Assembly (NCBI RefSeq): GCF_000151665.1
Contig: NW_013171849.1
Location: 372,001-436,000 of the forward strand
Direction of reading: 5' to 3'
Source of the DNA: Blastocystis hominis
Taxonomy: Eukaryota; Sar; Bigyra; Opalinata; Blastocystidae
DNA: 64,000 bases
Under the pieces are notes generated by a model. It searched no databases. It had not been told where the DNA came from and was given only the letters and a program-made list of their open reading frames with translations. The position numbers were made by a program, and so were the translations under genes. Position 1 is the first letter of the stretch. Every line of letters starts with the position of its first letter. Below are positions 34,860-45,173 of the stretch, piece after piece.

Positions 34860-35056
34860 AACAAAGAGTATATAAAAGGCTAACAATAACCACATTGGCA
34901 GAAAAATGGCCGAGAAGGTTTCCGCGCTTTATGCGCCATGGTACTCGAGGTAGACAAGCATCAATGGTGGTCAGGCAGAAAAAGGAGGCCAGGTAGAAAA
35001 AAGGCAGAAATTGGCCGAAAAGGTTTTCGCGCTTTTCACGTCAATTACTAACTACT
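34860..35056 (-). repeat. right terminal inverted repeat of the element
   Basis: Ends ..ACTACT, the inverse of the AGTAGT at the left end. The inverse of this stretch shares AAAGCGCG, TTTTTTCTACCTGG and TTTTTCTGCCAA..GGTTATT with the left repeat. Confidence 0.75.
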
Positions 35057-36494
35057 TATACGGTCATTCTTTTGGTAATAGTCTATTTGGGGCATGTTGA
35101 ATACAAACAAATAACTATAACAACAAGTATCGATTATTAACAACGACATAATTTACATAATTTACATAATATTTCATACGTACACAAGGGGATAAAAAGT
35201 ATGCAAAATACCATAATAGAATACCAAAAAATAGTGTAAAGACAACTAATTGTTAACTTAATATCCTTGCTATAATTATGCAGTAATACCTGGTATATAA
35301 TATAAAGTGTACCCGATATTAGACCTATGGTAATCATTATTACTACATAGTAATATTTGAAGCAGCTAGACGTGTATGCACATTTTCCTCCCCACTCTTC
35401 CTCTATTGACTCCTCTAAATCACTCTCATCCTCTATTGACTCCTCTAAATCACTCTTAGTCTGACTTTCCGTTAGATAGATTGGATCATATTCAAAGTCT
35501 GATTCTTTTCTATACCTTCCATAATATACTTCTTGTCCGTTTTTAAACACTTTCATAATAGGACCATTGAATTTCTTTAGTAACTCTGTTTCATAACCAT
35601 GTTCCCATCTGCTGATCTTTCTAATTTCACCATCACAATAGAAATAACATATTCCATGGTTTAAGCCATTATCATCTGTTTGAAATAGTGATACCATTTT
35701 ACCTTTTTCATCTTTCTCATCCCAGTAGTTTGAACCATCCGACCTCAGCTTGATATTGGGTGCTCGGCGACCATTCTTAAAAAATCCTTCATAAATCGGA
35801 CTTCCATTTTTATTATATTCCACTCCTGGACCGTGTCGATAACCCTTATACAAGATTCCAGAGAAATAGATCTCTCCAGATCTATAATATATTGTACATT
35901 TACCATTAGCAACACCTTCCTGATAAGTCAAACTTGCTACAACATGATTGTCATAGTCATAAAGAAACGCCTCTCCATGTAATCTACCATTCTTTTGACT
36001 TGCTTTTAGAGTATAGCCTTGATGAGGGCTACCGATAAGACAAATGGCCTGACCCTTATCCATATTCATATTAATGATAGGAAATTCGCTTGAAATGCAG
36101 TTTTTCCAAATATCAGTGTTTTCCTCATTGGAATCAATAGTAACACTTATTATAGGTGTATTGCTATCATGAGTAGTATATGGATCGGTATATAGTTCCA
36201 TATTATATAATTATTTTTAAGTAGAATAAAGTAGAATAGCCAAAAAGAAAACGAATCTATAGAAAATGATTCTAAATTCTTGAGAATAATTGGAATTCCC
36301 CAAATTGTTCCTATTTCGTAGAATCCAATCCATTTTACTACTACTACACTACGATAACTATTATCAGTAATGATTCATATCCATTATTATCCTCCACCTC
36401 CATGACCAAAAAGCGTTTGAAACAAATCGAAGCAAATCAAAACAAAATAAACTTAAATCACTCTCACAGTTGCGTTTCCATCATCATACGCCCA
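35057..36494. repeat. right copy of 1.43-kb direct repeat flanking the Polinton-like element
   Basis: Begins TATACGGTCATTC immediately after the last base of the element and ends at CATACGCCCA. There the sequence continues into the intact body of NDUFA9, so this copy joins to the original host sequence on its right. Confidence 0.92.
35137..36201 (-). CDS. MORN protein with two C-terminal membrane helices, copy 2
   Basis: 354 residues from the ATG at 36201, intronless. Nearly identical to the gene at 23225 through the MORN repeats and acidic region; residues 1-50 and the last 60 (both sides of the second membrane helix) differ most. The acidic stretch repeats the unit ESDLEESIEDESDLEESIEEE. 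The changes keep the frame open and leave both hydrophobic helices, which suggests both copies are still under selection. Function unknown. It ends at 35137, about 80 bases inside the repeat boundary. Confidence 0.7.
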   Translation of the reverse strand: MELYTDPYTTHDSNTPIISVTIDSNEENTDIWKNCISSEFPIINMNMDKGQAICLIGSPHQGYTLKASQKNGRLHGEAFLYDYDNHVVASLTYQEGVANGKCTIYYRSGEIYFSGILYKGYRHGPGVEYNKNGSPIYEGFFKNGRRAPNIKLRSDGSNYWDEKDEKGKMVSLFQTDDNGLNHGICYFYCDGEIRKISRWEHGYETELLKKFNGPIMKVFKNGQEVYYGRYRKESDFEYDPIYLTESQTKSDLEESIEDESDLEESIEEEWGGKCAYTSSCFKYYYVVIMITIGLISGTLYIIYQVLLHNYSKDIKLTISCLYTIFWYSIMVFCILFIPLCTYEILCKLCKLCRC

Positions 36495-37741
36495 GTGTCC
36501 TCCCTTTCGGTATCGCAGAACCGCACTATATCCCTTCTGCTCCAAGCTGTGAGGAACAATCTACACTCAATCTTCTCCATCGTTCCTACTCCCAAGTCCT
36601 TGAACGTAATGCATTCCGTATGCGGGTCCAGAATATTATCCGTCACACGCAGCTCCACTTCGCTTCTCGACAGATACGGCTTCGGACCCAACTCCAACAG
36701 GAACGCGAACCAACGAGCCAGTGTTGTGGGCGTGCGAGGCAGCTTCGTCGAACTCACTATTGTTTTCTGGAACCACGCCACCAGATCTGCCCACGAGATC
36801 ACTTCCGGTCCCGCCAACTCCATCGTCTTTCCCGCGAAAGCGTCCGGAGTCATGCAGTACTTGCGAATCGCCGTGGCCACATCGCCCATCCACACAGGCT
36901 GCTTCAGAGCGCTTCCGCCATTGATATTGATCAGCCACGGATAGATGTGCAGCTGACTACCGATCCTACCAATAAGCTCTTCCCCGCGGTTCTACCAGGT
37001 CAGCAGGCGGTCATCTTCGCCGAACATGTCCGCAGGACGAACGATGCAGGCGCTGGGCATGACTTCGCGGAGCACTTCCTCGCCCTTGGCCTACATCATG
37101 GAAGGAAAAAGCCGAGCCCACCTTCGTGCGAGCCCACTCCGAACGATGCTTGAGGTTCTGCTGCAGAGCCGACACGTGGAGAAGATTCGTTTTGCCCATC
37201 TCGTTGCAGATCTTCGCGAGACGCTCGGGGAAGTAGATGTTGACGTCTTGGAATCTGGAGAGGAAGAGGAAGAGACAAATGAATACGTGTAGTTCTTTCG
37301 AAGATACAGATTCTTGGTCTCGTAGTACTTTCCAACCAGATTGATCACGATATCCGAGTTGCCAATGCAGTCACGGATCGACTTCTCGTCGAGAGGATGG
37401 AAAGGAATCGGATTCACTTTACCAACATCTCCAGACTGTTTCAGATGACGAACTTCATCGCCTTCGCCACGGTACGGAATCATGCAGGTCACTCCGCGAG
37501 AAGCTGTGGCTCAAATCCAACCAAAAAGCAAAAACCCAATTCATATACAACACTTCTACCCAAATTACCCGTAGAGGCACCAAAGATAGTGACCTTCAAA
37601 GGGCACTGAGACATGCGGCCGCCCAGTCCCACAGTTCCAGGAATCATATCAGAAGTGATAGAGCGCTACAGGAGATTGCTTCTAACTAGAAAATACACTG
37701 AGGACGCGTAGAGAATTCTTCATAACCAACGTTCTGAGCAT
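36464..37741 (-). CDS. NDUFA9: NADH dehydrogenase (complex I) subunit NDUFA9-like
   Basis: Accessory subunit of mitochondrial complex I with an atypical short-chain dehydrogenase fold. The ATG at 37741 opens a presequence (MLRTLVMKNSLRVLSRSITS) with Arg/Ser and no acidic residue, typical of mitochondrial import. The NAD(P)H-binding loop is FGASTGNLGR, followed by SRGVTCMIPYRGEGDEVRHL, NSDIVINLVGKYYETKN, FQDVNIYFPERLAKIC, LLHVSALQQN, ACIVRPADMFGEDDRLL, and near the end LGPKPYLSRSEVELRVTDNI, all in family order. Introns of 31, 32, 32, 31 and 30 bases were joined by eye with consistent phase. Stop is an encoded TGA at 36464. About 375 residues. The last codons are duplicated at 24546-24573 by the repeat around the element. 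Its presence implies an organelle that keeps complex I. Confidence 0.92.
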
Positions 37742-38143
37742 TTGCGTATTCGATAGTTTTCTACAGGATGATACTGCAGCATGCAAATCCACACCTGAAG
37801 ACAAAATATGAACACAATCAGAATTGATTTCTATGATTTCAAGAGAGAAATAGATCCACGATAAAATGTGCTTGTGAAAAATACATACTACTATTTATAC
37901 TAAATCGATCACACATATTCCGGAGTGGTCTTAGATTATGCTAAGCACGATGATTTTGGTAAAGTTTTTATACAATAATATTCAACTATGGAGTGATATA
38001 GAGTCAACGGACTCTCTATTCTGTTGCTAATTGTATCTCCATTCAGTGAATTGGCTTTTTACAGCAGTCTCATGTGAGGAATAAATATAAAGCCAAACAA
38101 ATTTCCATTGCAATATTATCAGTCGTCATTCTTTTGTTTTTTA
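37742..38143. other. divergent intergenic region
   Basis: About 400 AT-rich bases between the NDUFA9 start and the secreted-protein start. No gene seen. Confidence 0.5.
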
Positions 38144-39227
38144 ATGTATATTGTAATATCAATTTTGTACTTTGTACTAGCTTCAGCGACATCGTTTCAT
38201 TGCGATAATAATGTCTACTCTGGAGACCTTTTTTCAAGTTCTCCGTTCCTGTTGTCAGAAGGTCAGGTATCTGGATTCCATGGCAACTGTGGATCGTACG
38301 AATCAGAATGTATTCGTGATGCTTCTGGACGTTTTGTAAAGACTCTTGTGGTATTCAATGGAACAGAGAGCGGCAATCCTTACAGTACCACAATGACTAC
38401 AACGACCTATGTGGATTCTGAGTGTCAAGCTATTTCGGAAGTCACTTTGATGGAAAGATTCGTTATCACAACGTTGCGTGACCATCGGAAATACCATTTG
38501 GAGCCTATGGAATCCACAGTTGTATTCCATTCTCAAGACTTGTTAGATGCTGTTTGCTCTGGATATCAATTATCAAAGGGGAGAGAATTCTACACATCCG
38601 AAGTACCGTGCTTACATAAATACCGGAGTAGCTCAAAGAATGTGCTAACAACGTTCCAGCAGTACTACTTGGATATCTTCGATTTGGAGTCGAATGTGTG
38701 GACAGAATATTATCCGGTGAGCACATCCGGATGTATTAAGGACGACGAAACTTTCTGTGGAACGTACCGCCGTTGTCAATTTGATCAAGACCACTCTTTC
38801 TTGCTCACAACAAAGATCACTGGTGACTTTGGTCACTATCCCGTAGATATCCGATTTGACAAAGACGAGCATTTTGGAGGGTACTGTAACGACTCGCAGA
38901 TTATGCGTGGATATGCCTTCAACGTTACTCCTACGAATGGTCAGAACAACTTCCGTTACCAGCTGCATCACATTTATCTGAAACTCTCAGGTACTTGGTG
39001 GCAGAGCTTCTGGAATTGCACGAATTTCGAGACTGGCAAAGTGTATGATGTGATGGATGTGAATTGTACTACGATCGCCACTGGAGAGCCTGCATTTGAT
39101 TCACTCCGTGAGAGGATCGGCCAGAAGGGAAATATCTACTTGGAATACAAGAACAACACGTTGACGCATAACTGGGATGGTACAAAAGCTATAATGGATT
39201 TGATGAACTATGATGGCTGTACATTTT
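38144..39227 (+). CDS. secreted cysteine-rich protein, hypothetical
   Basis: Start at the ATG at 38144, which gives a clean signal peptide (MYIVISILYFVLASA, cleavage before SFHC); the frame is open further upstream but without an ATG. The mature part, about 340 residues, has some 15 cysteines, several N-glycosylation sites (NGTES, NCTNF, NCTTI) and no membrane helix. No family recognised; probably secreted or lumenal. No stop codon is encoded at the expected end. After ..NYDGCTF the frame reaches T39227, four spacer bases and TGTTTGTT. Reading through would add about 16 residues to an encoded stop at 39272. Confidence 0.65.
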
Positions 39228-39662
39228 CGTGTGTTTGTTTTCTCAACTTCGCTACATGTTGTGAATACCGTTAGGCAGGACGAACATGGTAGTTGTAAAA
39301 TGTTACGTGGAATTCTCTTCTCCCCTGAATTCGGGACGCATATAGCAATGAGTCATTATTTTATATACAGACTCGGTAAAAGATTGAGATCGGGTGATGA
39401 AGCTTTTTTCCTCGATTTATTACAACAATTGGAATCAGTATCAAATAAGTAATAAAAACTAATTGTTGCGTAAAGTAAGATAGATTGTTGGATGATTACT
39501 GTTATTTTTGTATATTTACTATTGACGATTGGTTCTCTATGCACAGTTCATTGATTCCATCCAATAACTAATAGATTGCCCAAAAATCTATCAACCGAAC
39601 CGTATCTATTTCGTGGAACGTATCGGATCTACTAGATACAGAAAAATCTTTAATTGTGGATT
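39228..39662. other. intergenic region
   Basis: About 430 bases between two plus-strand genes. It contains the 3' signal at 39232 and no convincing exon. Confidence 0.5.
39232..39239 (+). terminator. TGTTTGTT signal completing the secreted-protein stop
   Basis: TGTTTGTT four bases after the in-frame T39227 (spacer CGTG). Confidence 0.65.
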
Positions 39663-41231
39663 ATGTATCTCCTTTTTACTATTACTTTAAGTACCATCAA
39701 ATCCAAATAATGATTATTAGTCTCGATTGCGCTTAGCGAAATACATTGCGATTTAGGGCAAACTTATGTAAAATTCGTGATGAAGTCCGGTATGTCAGGA
39801 ACAAATCATGAGTTGTTTAAGGTTTATTCCGGTTCGACTCTTCTCTATACTGGTTCAGGCTTTGCTGATGGGGAAATCCATATTATCGAGCAGTGCTTGA
39901 CGTCTACAACAAACAATCAGTATTATTTGGAGTGTCTTGATTCACTTGGTAATGCTTGGTCTCTTGACTCCTATCTAACTATATTTGGTAAGCATGGCAA
40001 TGCTGTTTTCAAAAGTGTATCAACGAATATGAATAGAAAAACCCATGCTGTTTCTCTATATTATGGTATCGAACAAGATGCAACTTGGAAAATGACTTCT
40101 GGATCTATTACAAATGGATGGACTGATTATTCGTTCTCGGATAGTACTTGGTCCGAAGGTACTCTAGGCTCTGATACTCTTTCTTCTATGTCTGTGTCTG
40201 GTACTCAGTATTTCCGTAAACAGTTCGTGGGTCTTTCTGATATGGCTGCTTATGATGTGCGGCTGCTCTATAAAGCTGGAGTGATTGCCTATATCAATGG
40301 AGTTGAGGTCTATCGTGACAATATGCCTGCTGGAATGATCACTTCCTCTACTGCTGCGACTGGAGAATACCCTGAGCTTGCTTATCGTGGATTCATCCGA
40401 CCTGGTTCTGAAGTGGCTTCACAACAATCGATTCTGGCTGTTGAGATTCATTTCTTCACTCCTCAAACCACTGTCGATTTCAATGCATATCTTGCTATCT
40501 TGGCTTCTTCTACTAATAGAGACAACTGCCTTATCAATGCTGACTCATCAAGAATCCAATCCTCCGTTGATGGGCATTTGAGAGGGGTCATGAACAAAAT
40601 CAGTGTGAAGAGTGTTCCGTCAGATTTGGAATACGAGTCGTCGTTATATCGATTAGTTATGGGAATAAATGTTCATATTCCAGCTCCAACTTACAAAAAC
40701 ACGATTGATATGTTTTTCATGGGGGAAGGTTCTTACCTTCCTGCTGGATTGTCTTTGAATTACAAAACTGGAGAAATTACGGGCGTTCCCACCGAGATGA
40801 GCAGTCTGAAATCTTACACGATTTATGGAAAGAACCAGGATGGAGTAGCCATGACCACGATCACTATTTCAGTCGAACAAGCAAGATGTATGGCTGAGGG
40901 ATTATTCCCTACGTCAGAAGTTGGTGCGTCTTATTTGATGACTAATTGCTCATTAAAAGGAGACTGTGAAGGTGAGATACGTAGAGTCTGTGTGCTTGGT
41001 GAGAGTAATGGAGTATGGCAGATTGTTGGAGAGTGTAAACCAATATCTAGAGAATCTGGTGAAATGCAATCATCAACTACTATAATAATAATTATTGCGT
41101 GCATTGTTGTCTTTCTAATAGTGTTATGTATATGTATCATTGCGTGCTACAAGCACAAGAAAAATGCTAGAGGATCAGAAACGAATTCTACAAAACAACT
41201 TCCAATAAAAAATAAGGATAATCCTGTTTAA
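39663..41231 (+). CDS. short type I surface protein, paralogue of the giant protein
   Basis: Exon 1 is 39663-39690 and a 30-base intron (39691-39720) leads to exon 2. Together they encode a signal peptide (MYLLFTITLISIALSEIHC), then GQTYVKFV, which matches GYTYVKFV just after the signal peptide of the giant protein. The ectodomain has one GDxW-type motif (CLDSLGNAWSLDSYLTIFG), one jelly-roll-like module, one Ig-like He_PIG segment (LPAGLSLNYKTGEITGVPT), a cysteine pair region, a membrane helix (IIIIIACIVVFLIVLCICIIAC) and a 35-residue basic tail. It is in effect the first and last modules of the 1,660-residue protein with the middle missing, about 512 residues. Part of the first module is almost identical in DNA to that gene. 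Encoded stop TAA. Confidence 0.8.
40206..40516 (+). repeat. 311-bp near-identical segment shared with 13104-13414
   Basis: Same segment as in the giant surface gene, opposite orientation. Differences by eye are about three bases in 311, against much lower identity on both sides. Confidence 0.75.
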
Positions 41232-42164
41232 AGTAGATTTAGAAAAGAAGAATAGCAAGTGATAACAATAGATATGCCAAAAAGAATAATGAAGGAAATA
41301 TTATATTATATATTTTTATAACTGTAGTTTTCAAATAAAAGCATATCTTTGTTTAACAATCTGATTGTAGTTTTGTGCATATGCAATATACTCGATGATC
41401 TCTTAAGAAAACGAAAATATGTATCGGCATCAATGCAAAGCATAAAGTTGAAAATGTGAATAGACCTGATAATTCGAAAATGGACATCATTATTAGTACC
41501 AAATTCGATTCCATTCAAATTCATGTAATTCGAACTCGTTATATTCTGACTAAAAATGAATTCCATTACCTACTACCATTTTATTGTTTTGAAAATTCAC
41601 AGGGTCAATTGATATTAATAATGAATTGATAATAAAGGTCAAATTATGCCCATTCTTCACTCCTACAGAGTTTCATCAATTACTGTATGCACTAACTATA
41701 GTACTCATTCAAAACACAATTCTAACAAAAATCAAAGTTTAATTCGCAATTACATTCACACATATCTATCTTTTCCAATGAAAAACACGAATTGACCTTA
41801 AAACGAATAGGTAGTGGATTCCAATGCATTTATTCAAGTACTCAATTCAATGGCTCATGAACTTCTCTATTGCCAAGCAAATCACATTTCTAATTAGAAC
41901 AGTAAAACTTAATAATATCAACTAAGCTTTTTTATTTCTCATGAATATTTAGGTTTTATTCTAAACAACAGCGACACAAAGGATTGAAACATGCTGGCAT
42001 AACCAATCTAAATAATGATGATAGAGAAGAGTCATTCCATGATCGGATCCCACATCACTCAACATAGAATAATGATGGTAAATGAACTAAAACAAACAAG
42101 CCAGCATTGAATATAATCGGTAATGAAATGCATTGGAATGAAGTGTGTTGATTCAATGCTGGTA
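41232..42164. other. AT-rich intergenic region
   Basis: About 930 bases. A minus-strand frame at 41306-41566 (86 residues) lacks a recognisable domain and is probably chance. Contains the 3' signal of the next gene at 42091. Confidence 0.5.
42091..42098 (-). terminator. TGTTTGTT 3' signal of the pseudo-peptidase LRR gene
   Basis: Minus-strand TGTTTGTT, 66 bases past the encoded TGA at 42165-42167. Confidence 0.5.
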
Positions 42165-45100
42165 TCACTGCTTGATTTGAACAAGATCAGCGAGAATCGA
42201 AGAAACATCTGTAAATGATATCAAATCAATCAAACTATACTCGAAATTGATTTCGATCGAACTCTCTCGAATGAGCCATATAGTTTGACATTTTGAAGAT
42301 TTGGAATATCTAAATACAATCAATATTCAATATTCAGAAATACTTTCCAATGTCACTATACGAAGATTAAAGAAACTCCATTTTACAGAAGTTATTGATG
42401 TTAGATTTGGAAGATCTACAAAACAAATCATAACCAATCAATTCATTATTACTTCGAAGTGTCAATGAACATGATTCATCATTTCTACTTAAAAGTGTAC
42501 GATCACCGAGTTGAATGGATTGTAATGATGGAAGATCTACATCAATCATTTCATTCCAATTCATTCAATACTCTCCATTATTGTTGATAGGGATTCATAG
42601 AATGCAGCATCGCCTAATGTAATGGATTGTAGATTCGGAAGATCTATGCATCATTCAAATATTCAATATCAGTTCAATACCTCGAATCACAAACGAATTG
42701 AAATAGAAATTGCATGAACCACTTCCAATTGCACCAATTTGAATGGATTGTAATTGTGGTAGATTCTTCACCTCAAAGACTCCAGCAAAATCACTGAAAC
42801 TCCTATCTCCAATTTGAATGGATTCCAATGATTCACAATTCAAAATGTGGAATGATTTCGATTTATCATCTCCAACAGCATTCTTTCTCTCAGTAAAACT
42901 ATTCATTTGAATGTGGAGATATTGCAGATTTGAATTGTTTTGAGCATTGAATGTTTTAACATACATAAAGTCTTCATCTCCTATCCATAGATATATTAAA
43001 TCAGAGAATCGGGATGTTGAGAATTCCACAATAGCTGGATCATTACAAGCGTTATCCATTACATGAACCATATTCACAGTATCTGGCAATGCATTGAATT
43101 CCTCACAGCTCGTTACCTCAGTGAATGAAATAAATCCATAAGAATGGTGGAAGTACAGGCTATTGGATGACGATCCTTGCAGCGTGACTTTTTCGCTCAC
43201 TCCAAATGCACTTTGAATCGTAAAATAGGAATCGTCGTTCCAGCCACCTGTAGCTCCTCTCAATTCGATGATTAATAATTGAGGTTTCATGCAATCAGTC
43301 AGGATGTCAGTAGTATTTCCGATGTAAGTAACGTTTAAGAATTCAACACTTCCGGTACCATAATAGAATGTCAAGGTTTCGGAAGATAAGGGATTTGCTC
43401 CATATTCTCTGACAATTCTGTAAGCAACGAGTCCTTCAGGGCAAGATGGCAAGGGAATTTCAGTAGTGGGAGCTTCAGTAGTGGTCGGAGCTTCAGTAGT
43501 TGGAGTCACAGTAGTGGTCGGAGCTTCAGTGGTGGGAGCTTCAGTGGTGGGAGCCTCCGTAGTTGGAGGAAGTGTCGTGGGATCTTCAGTAGTGGGAGTA
43601 ACAGTAGTTGGAGCTTCAGTTGTAGGAGGAAGTGTAGTCAAATCATTTCTCTCAATAACAACTTCTCCCACATGTCCTTCAGTACTCTCGATTGTCGCTT
43701 TCATCATAGTCACCACTTCCTCAGAAACTTCACTGCTGTATTCAATCTTATTCACATTCTTCAATCCATTTGGTCCAACTTCAAATCGAACATTCTCTCC
43801 AATAGCATCGATTTGAATCACTTCAATACTTTCCAGACATCCTTCTCCTACTATAAAAGTCTTCAAGTTGGGGCAATTGAGTACCAATCTTCCAAGAGCA
43901 TCCGCTAATCTTCGAGTCGATCCAGAACCTGATCCACTTCCTGCGCCAAACACTAGCTCTTCTACTAATGGAGCAGTGATCTCCAAATACTCAATACTCA
44001 ATACTGCATAATCTTCGAAAATCAGCGACTTCAATTTGGGGAATCGATCGATCACCAAACTATTGAAGCCGTTCAGGGATCCTTCACTGAATGTTATTTT
44101 CGTTGCCCAAGATGGAATTATATCCAGTTTCACCTGAACATTGTCTACGATGTATTCTGTAGAAATAGATTCAGGAACAAGCGAGATCGCATATCCAGCA
44201 ATTCCAGCATAGTTTGCATTCGTGTCAATGTTTGTCACAGGAAGATTCAGTACGATGTGCTCACAAGGAACCACATTCAAACCCACCGTCCACTTGTCCT
44301 CGTCATATCCTTCCAAGATGCCATACACAGAGGGCTCGTCCGTCGATCCTCTGTAAATAGCATCGCCGATCACATTGTTCACAGTTTGAAGACGGAGCAG
44401 ATCGAGAGCCATTAGCACAATCACAGGGTTTCCTTCATTGGCAAAGTTCTTCAGTCCACTCTCATTCGGAGCATCATTTCGGATAACCTCGAACTTGTAG
44501 TTGTTGGTAGTAGCAGAACAGAGTTCATCCTCACCCAAAGAAGAAGCCACGCGCTCTGTCATTAAACCGTTCTCAGCAATGAATGATATGATATCCGAAG
44601 TCTTGATCTCGTTAGGCTGGGATTCACTGAACTCTGGAAGGCACTTCAGAACATACTTCAGAGATAACCTTTCTTCATATCCTGCTTTCGAAAAAGCATA
44701 TTCTGCAGCATGAACAATGGCACTTGCCCACGAAGTGGAAGTGGAGGTGGAGGTAGAATAGCTTTCAAATCCAGGACACAAGTCAGAAGCAACATAATCA
44801 CCTCTCCAAGTAGGCTTAGTAATTGTATCAGGCAAATAATAAGATCCCATATGCGAATACTTCTCTCCAATATCCATCATAACTACCAAGTCGTCATCAC
44901 TGAAGTCGGATAGAATGGAGAAATCCATGGGATAATCTCTGTAAGTAGCCTTGGTCTTAATCTCAATACAGGATTTTTCGAAAGATGCAAAATGCTTCCT
45001 ATGATTTAGGATAAATAATCAGTGTGGTACGTCTTGTATTCATCACAGTCAGTTCCGCACTTCGACAGATAATATTTCAGATACTCGTCATAGCCAGAAT

Positions 45101-45173
45101 CGTCGCATGAGTAGCTCGGAGCAGCGTAGATCAGTTGCAAGAGGAACAGAATCAGGGAGATAACACTCATCAT
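42165..45173 (-). CDS. papain-like pseudo-peptidase with mucin stalk and LRR tail
   Basis: The ATG at 45173 gives a signal peptide (MMSVISLILFLLQLIYA) and, after a 32-base intron, a propeptide-like helical region. Next is a C1A-like domain: PTWRGDYVASDLCPG, then STSTSWASAIVHAAEY where papain has GSCWAFS, and PSVYGILEGYDEDKW where papain has NHAVxxVGYG. The catalytic Cys is Ser and the catalytic His is not conserved, so the domain is predicted inactive. LRR-like repeats follow, then a Thr/Pro-rich stalk built of PTTEAPTT units (43460-43640), a GDxW-like module (ATGGWNDDSYFTI) and LRRs of the MORN-LRR type (SFHILNCESLESIQIG). Five short C-terminal cassettes end SSILADLVQIKQ at TGA 42165. About 930 residues, secreted or surface-bound. 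No clear membrane anchor seen. Confidence 0.65.
43462..43640 (-). repeat. Thr/Pro-rich tandem repeat (mucin-like stalk)
   Basis: Tandem units encoding PTTEAPTT and PTTVTPTT variants, about 60 residues, inside the pseudo-peptidase gene. Likely an O-glycosylated stalk. Confidence 0.8.

Larger units (their letters stand above)
24574..35056. mobile_element. Polinton/Maverick-like element, old and broken
   Basis: A 10.5-kb element with imperfect terminal inverted repeats of about 195 bases starting AGTAGT. It holds a protein-primed family B DNA polymerase, a retroviral-type integrase, capsid-like fragments and several small unknown genes, on both strands. I recognise no packaging ATPase and no Ulp1-like protease, so it looks incomplete as well as broken; roughly five breaks are evident overall. 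Genes have no introns, codon use is more GC-rich than the AT-rich flanks, and no host gene lies inside. Typical Polintons make a 5-6 bp target duplication. Here the ends instead abut 1.43-kb direct repeats. Scattered differences between the repeats and between the inverted repeats suggest it is not very recent. I treat it as a fossil. Confidence 0.88.

Noticed and set aside
23148-36494. Reading the 1.43-kb repeats as LTRs
   Set aside because: They contain a full host-like MORN gene and the 3' end of NDUFA9, lie outside the element's own inverted repeats, and carry no LTR-type ends.
41306-41566. Minus-strand frame of 86 codons
   Set aside because: AT-rich, no recognised domain, no 3' signal at the right place and no splice partners. 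Probably chance.
43466-43816. Plus-strand frame of repeated Val-Gly-Ala-Ser units
   Set aside because: Antisense of the Thr/Pro stalk repeat in the pseudo-peptidase gene.
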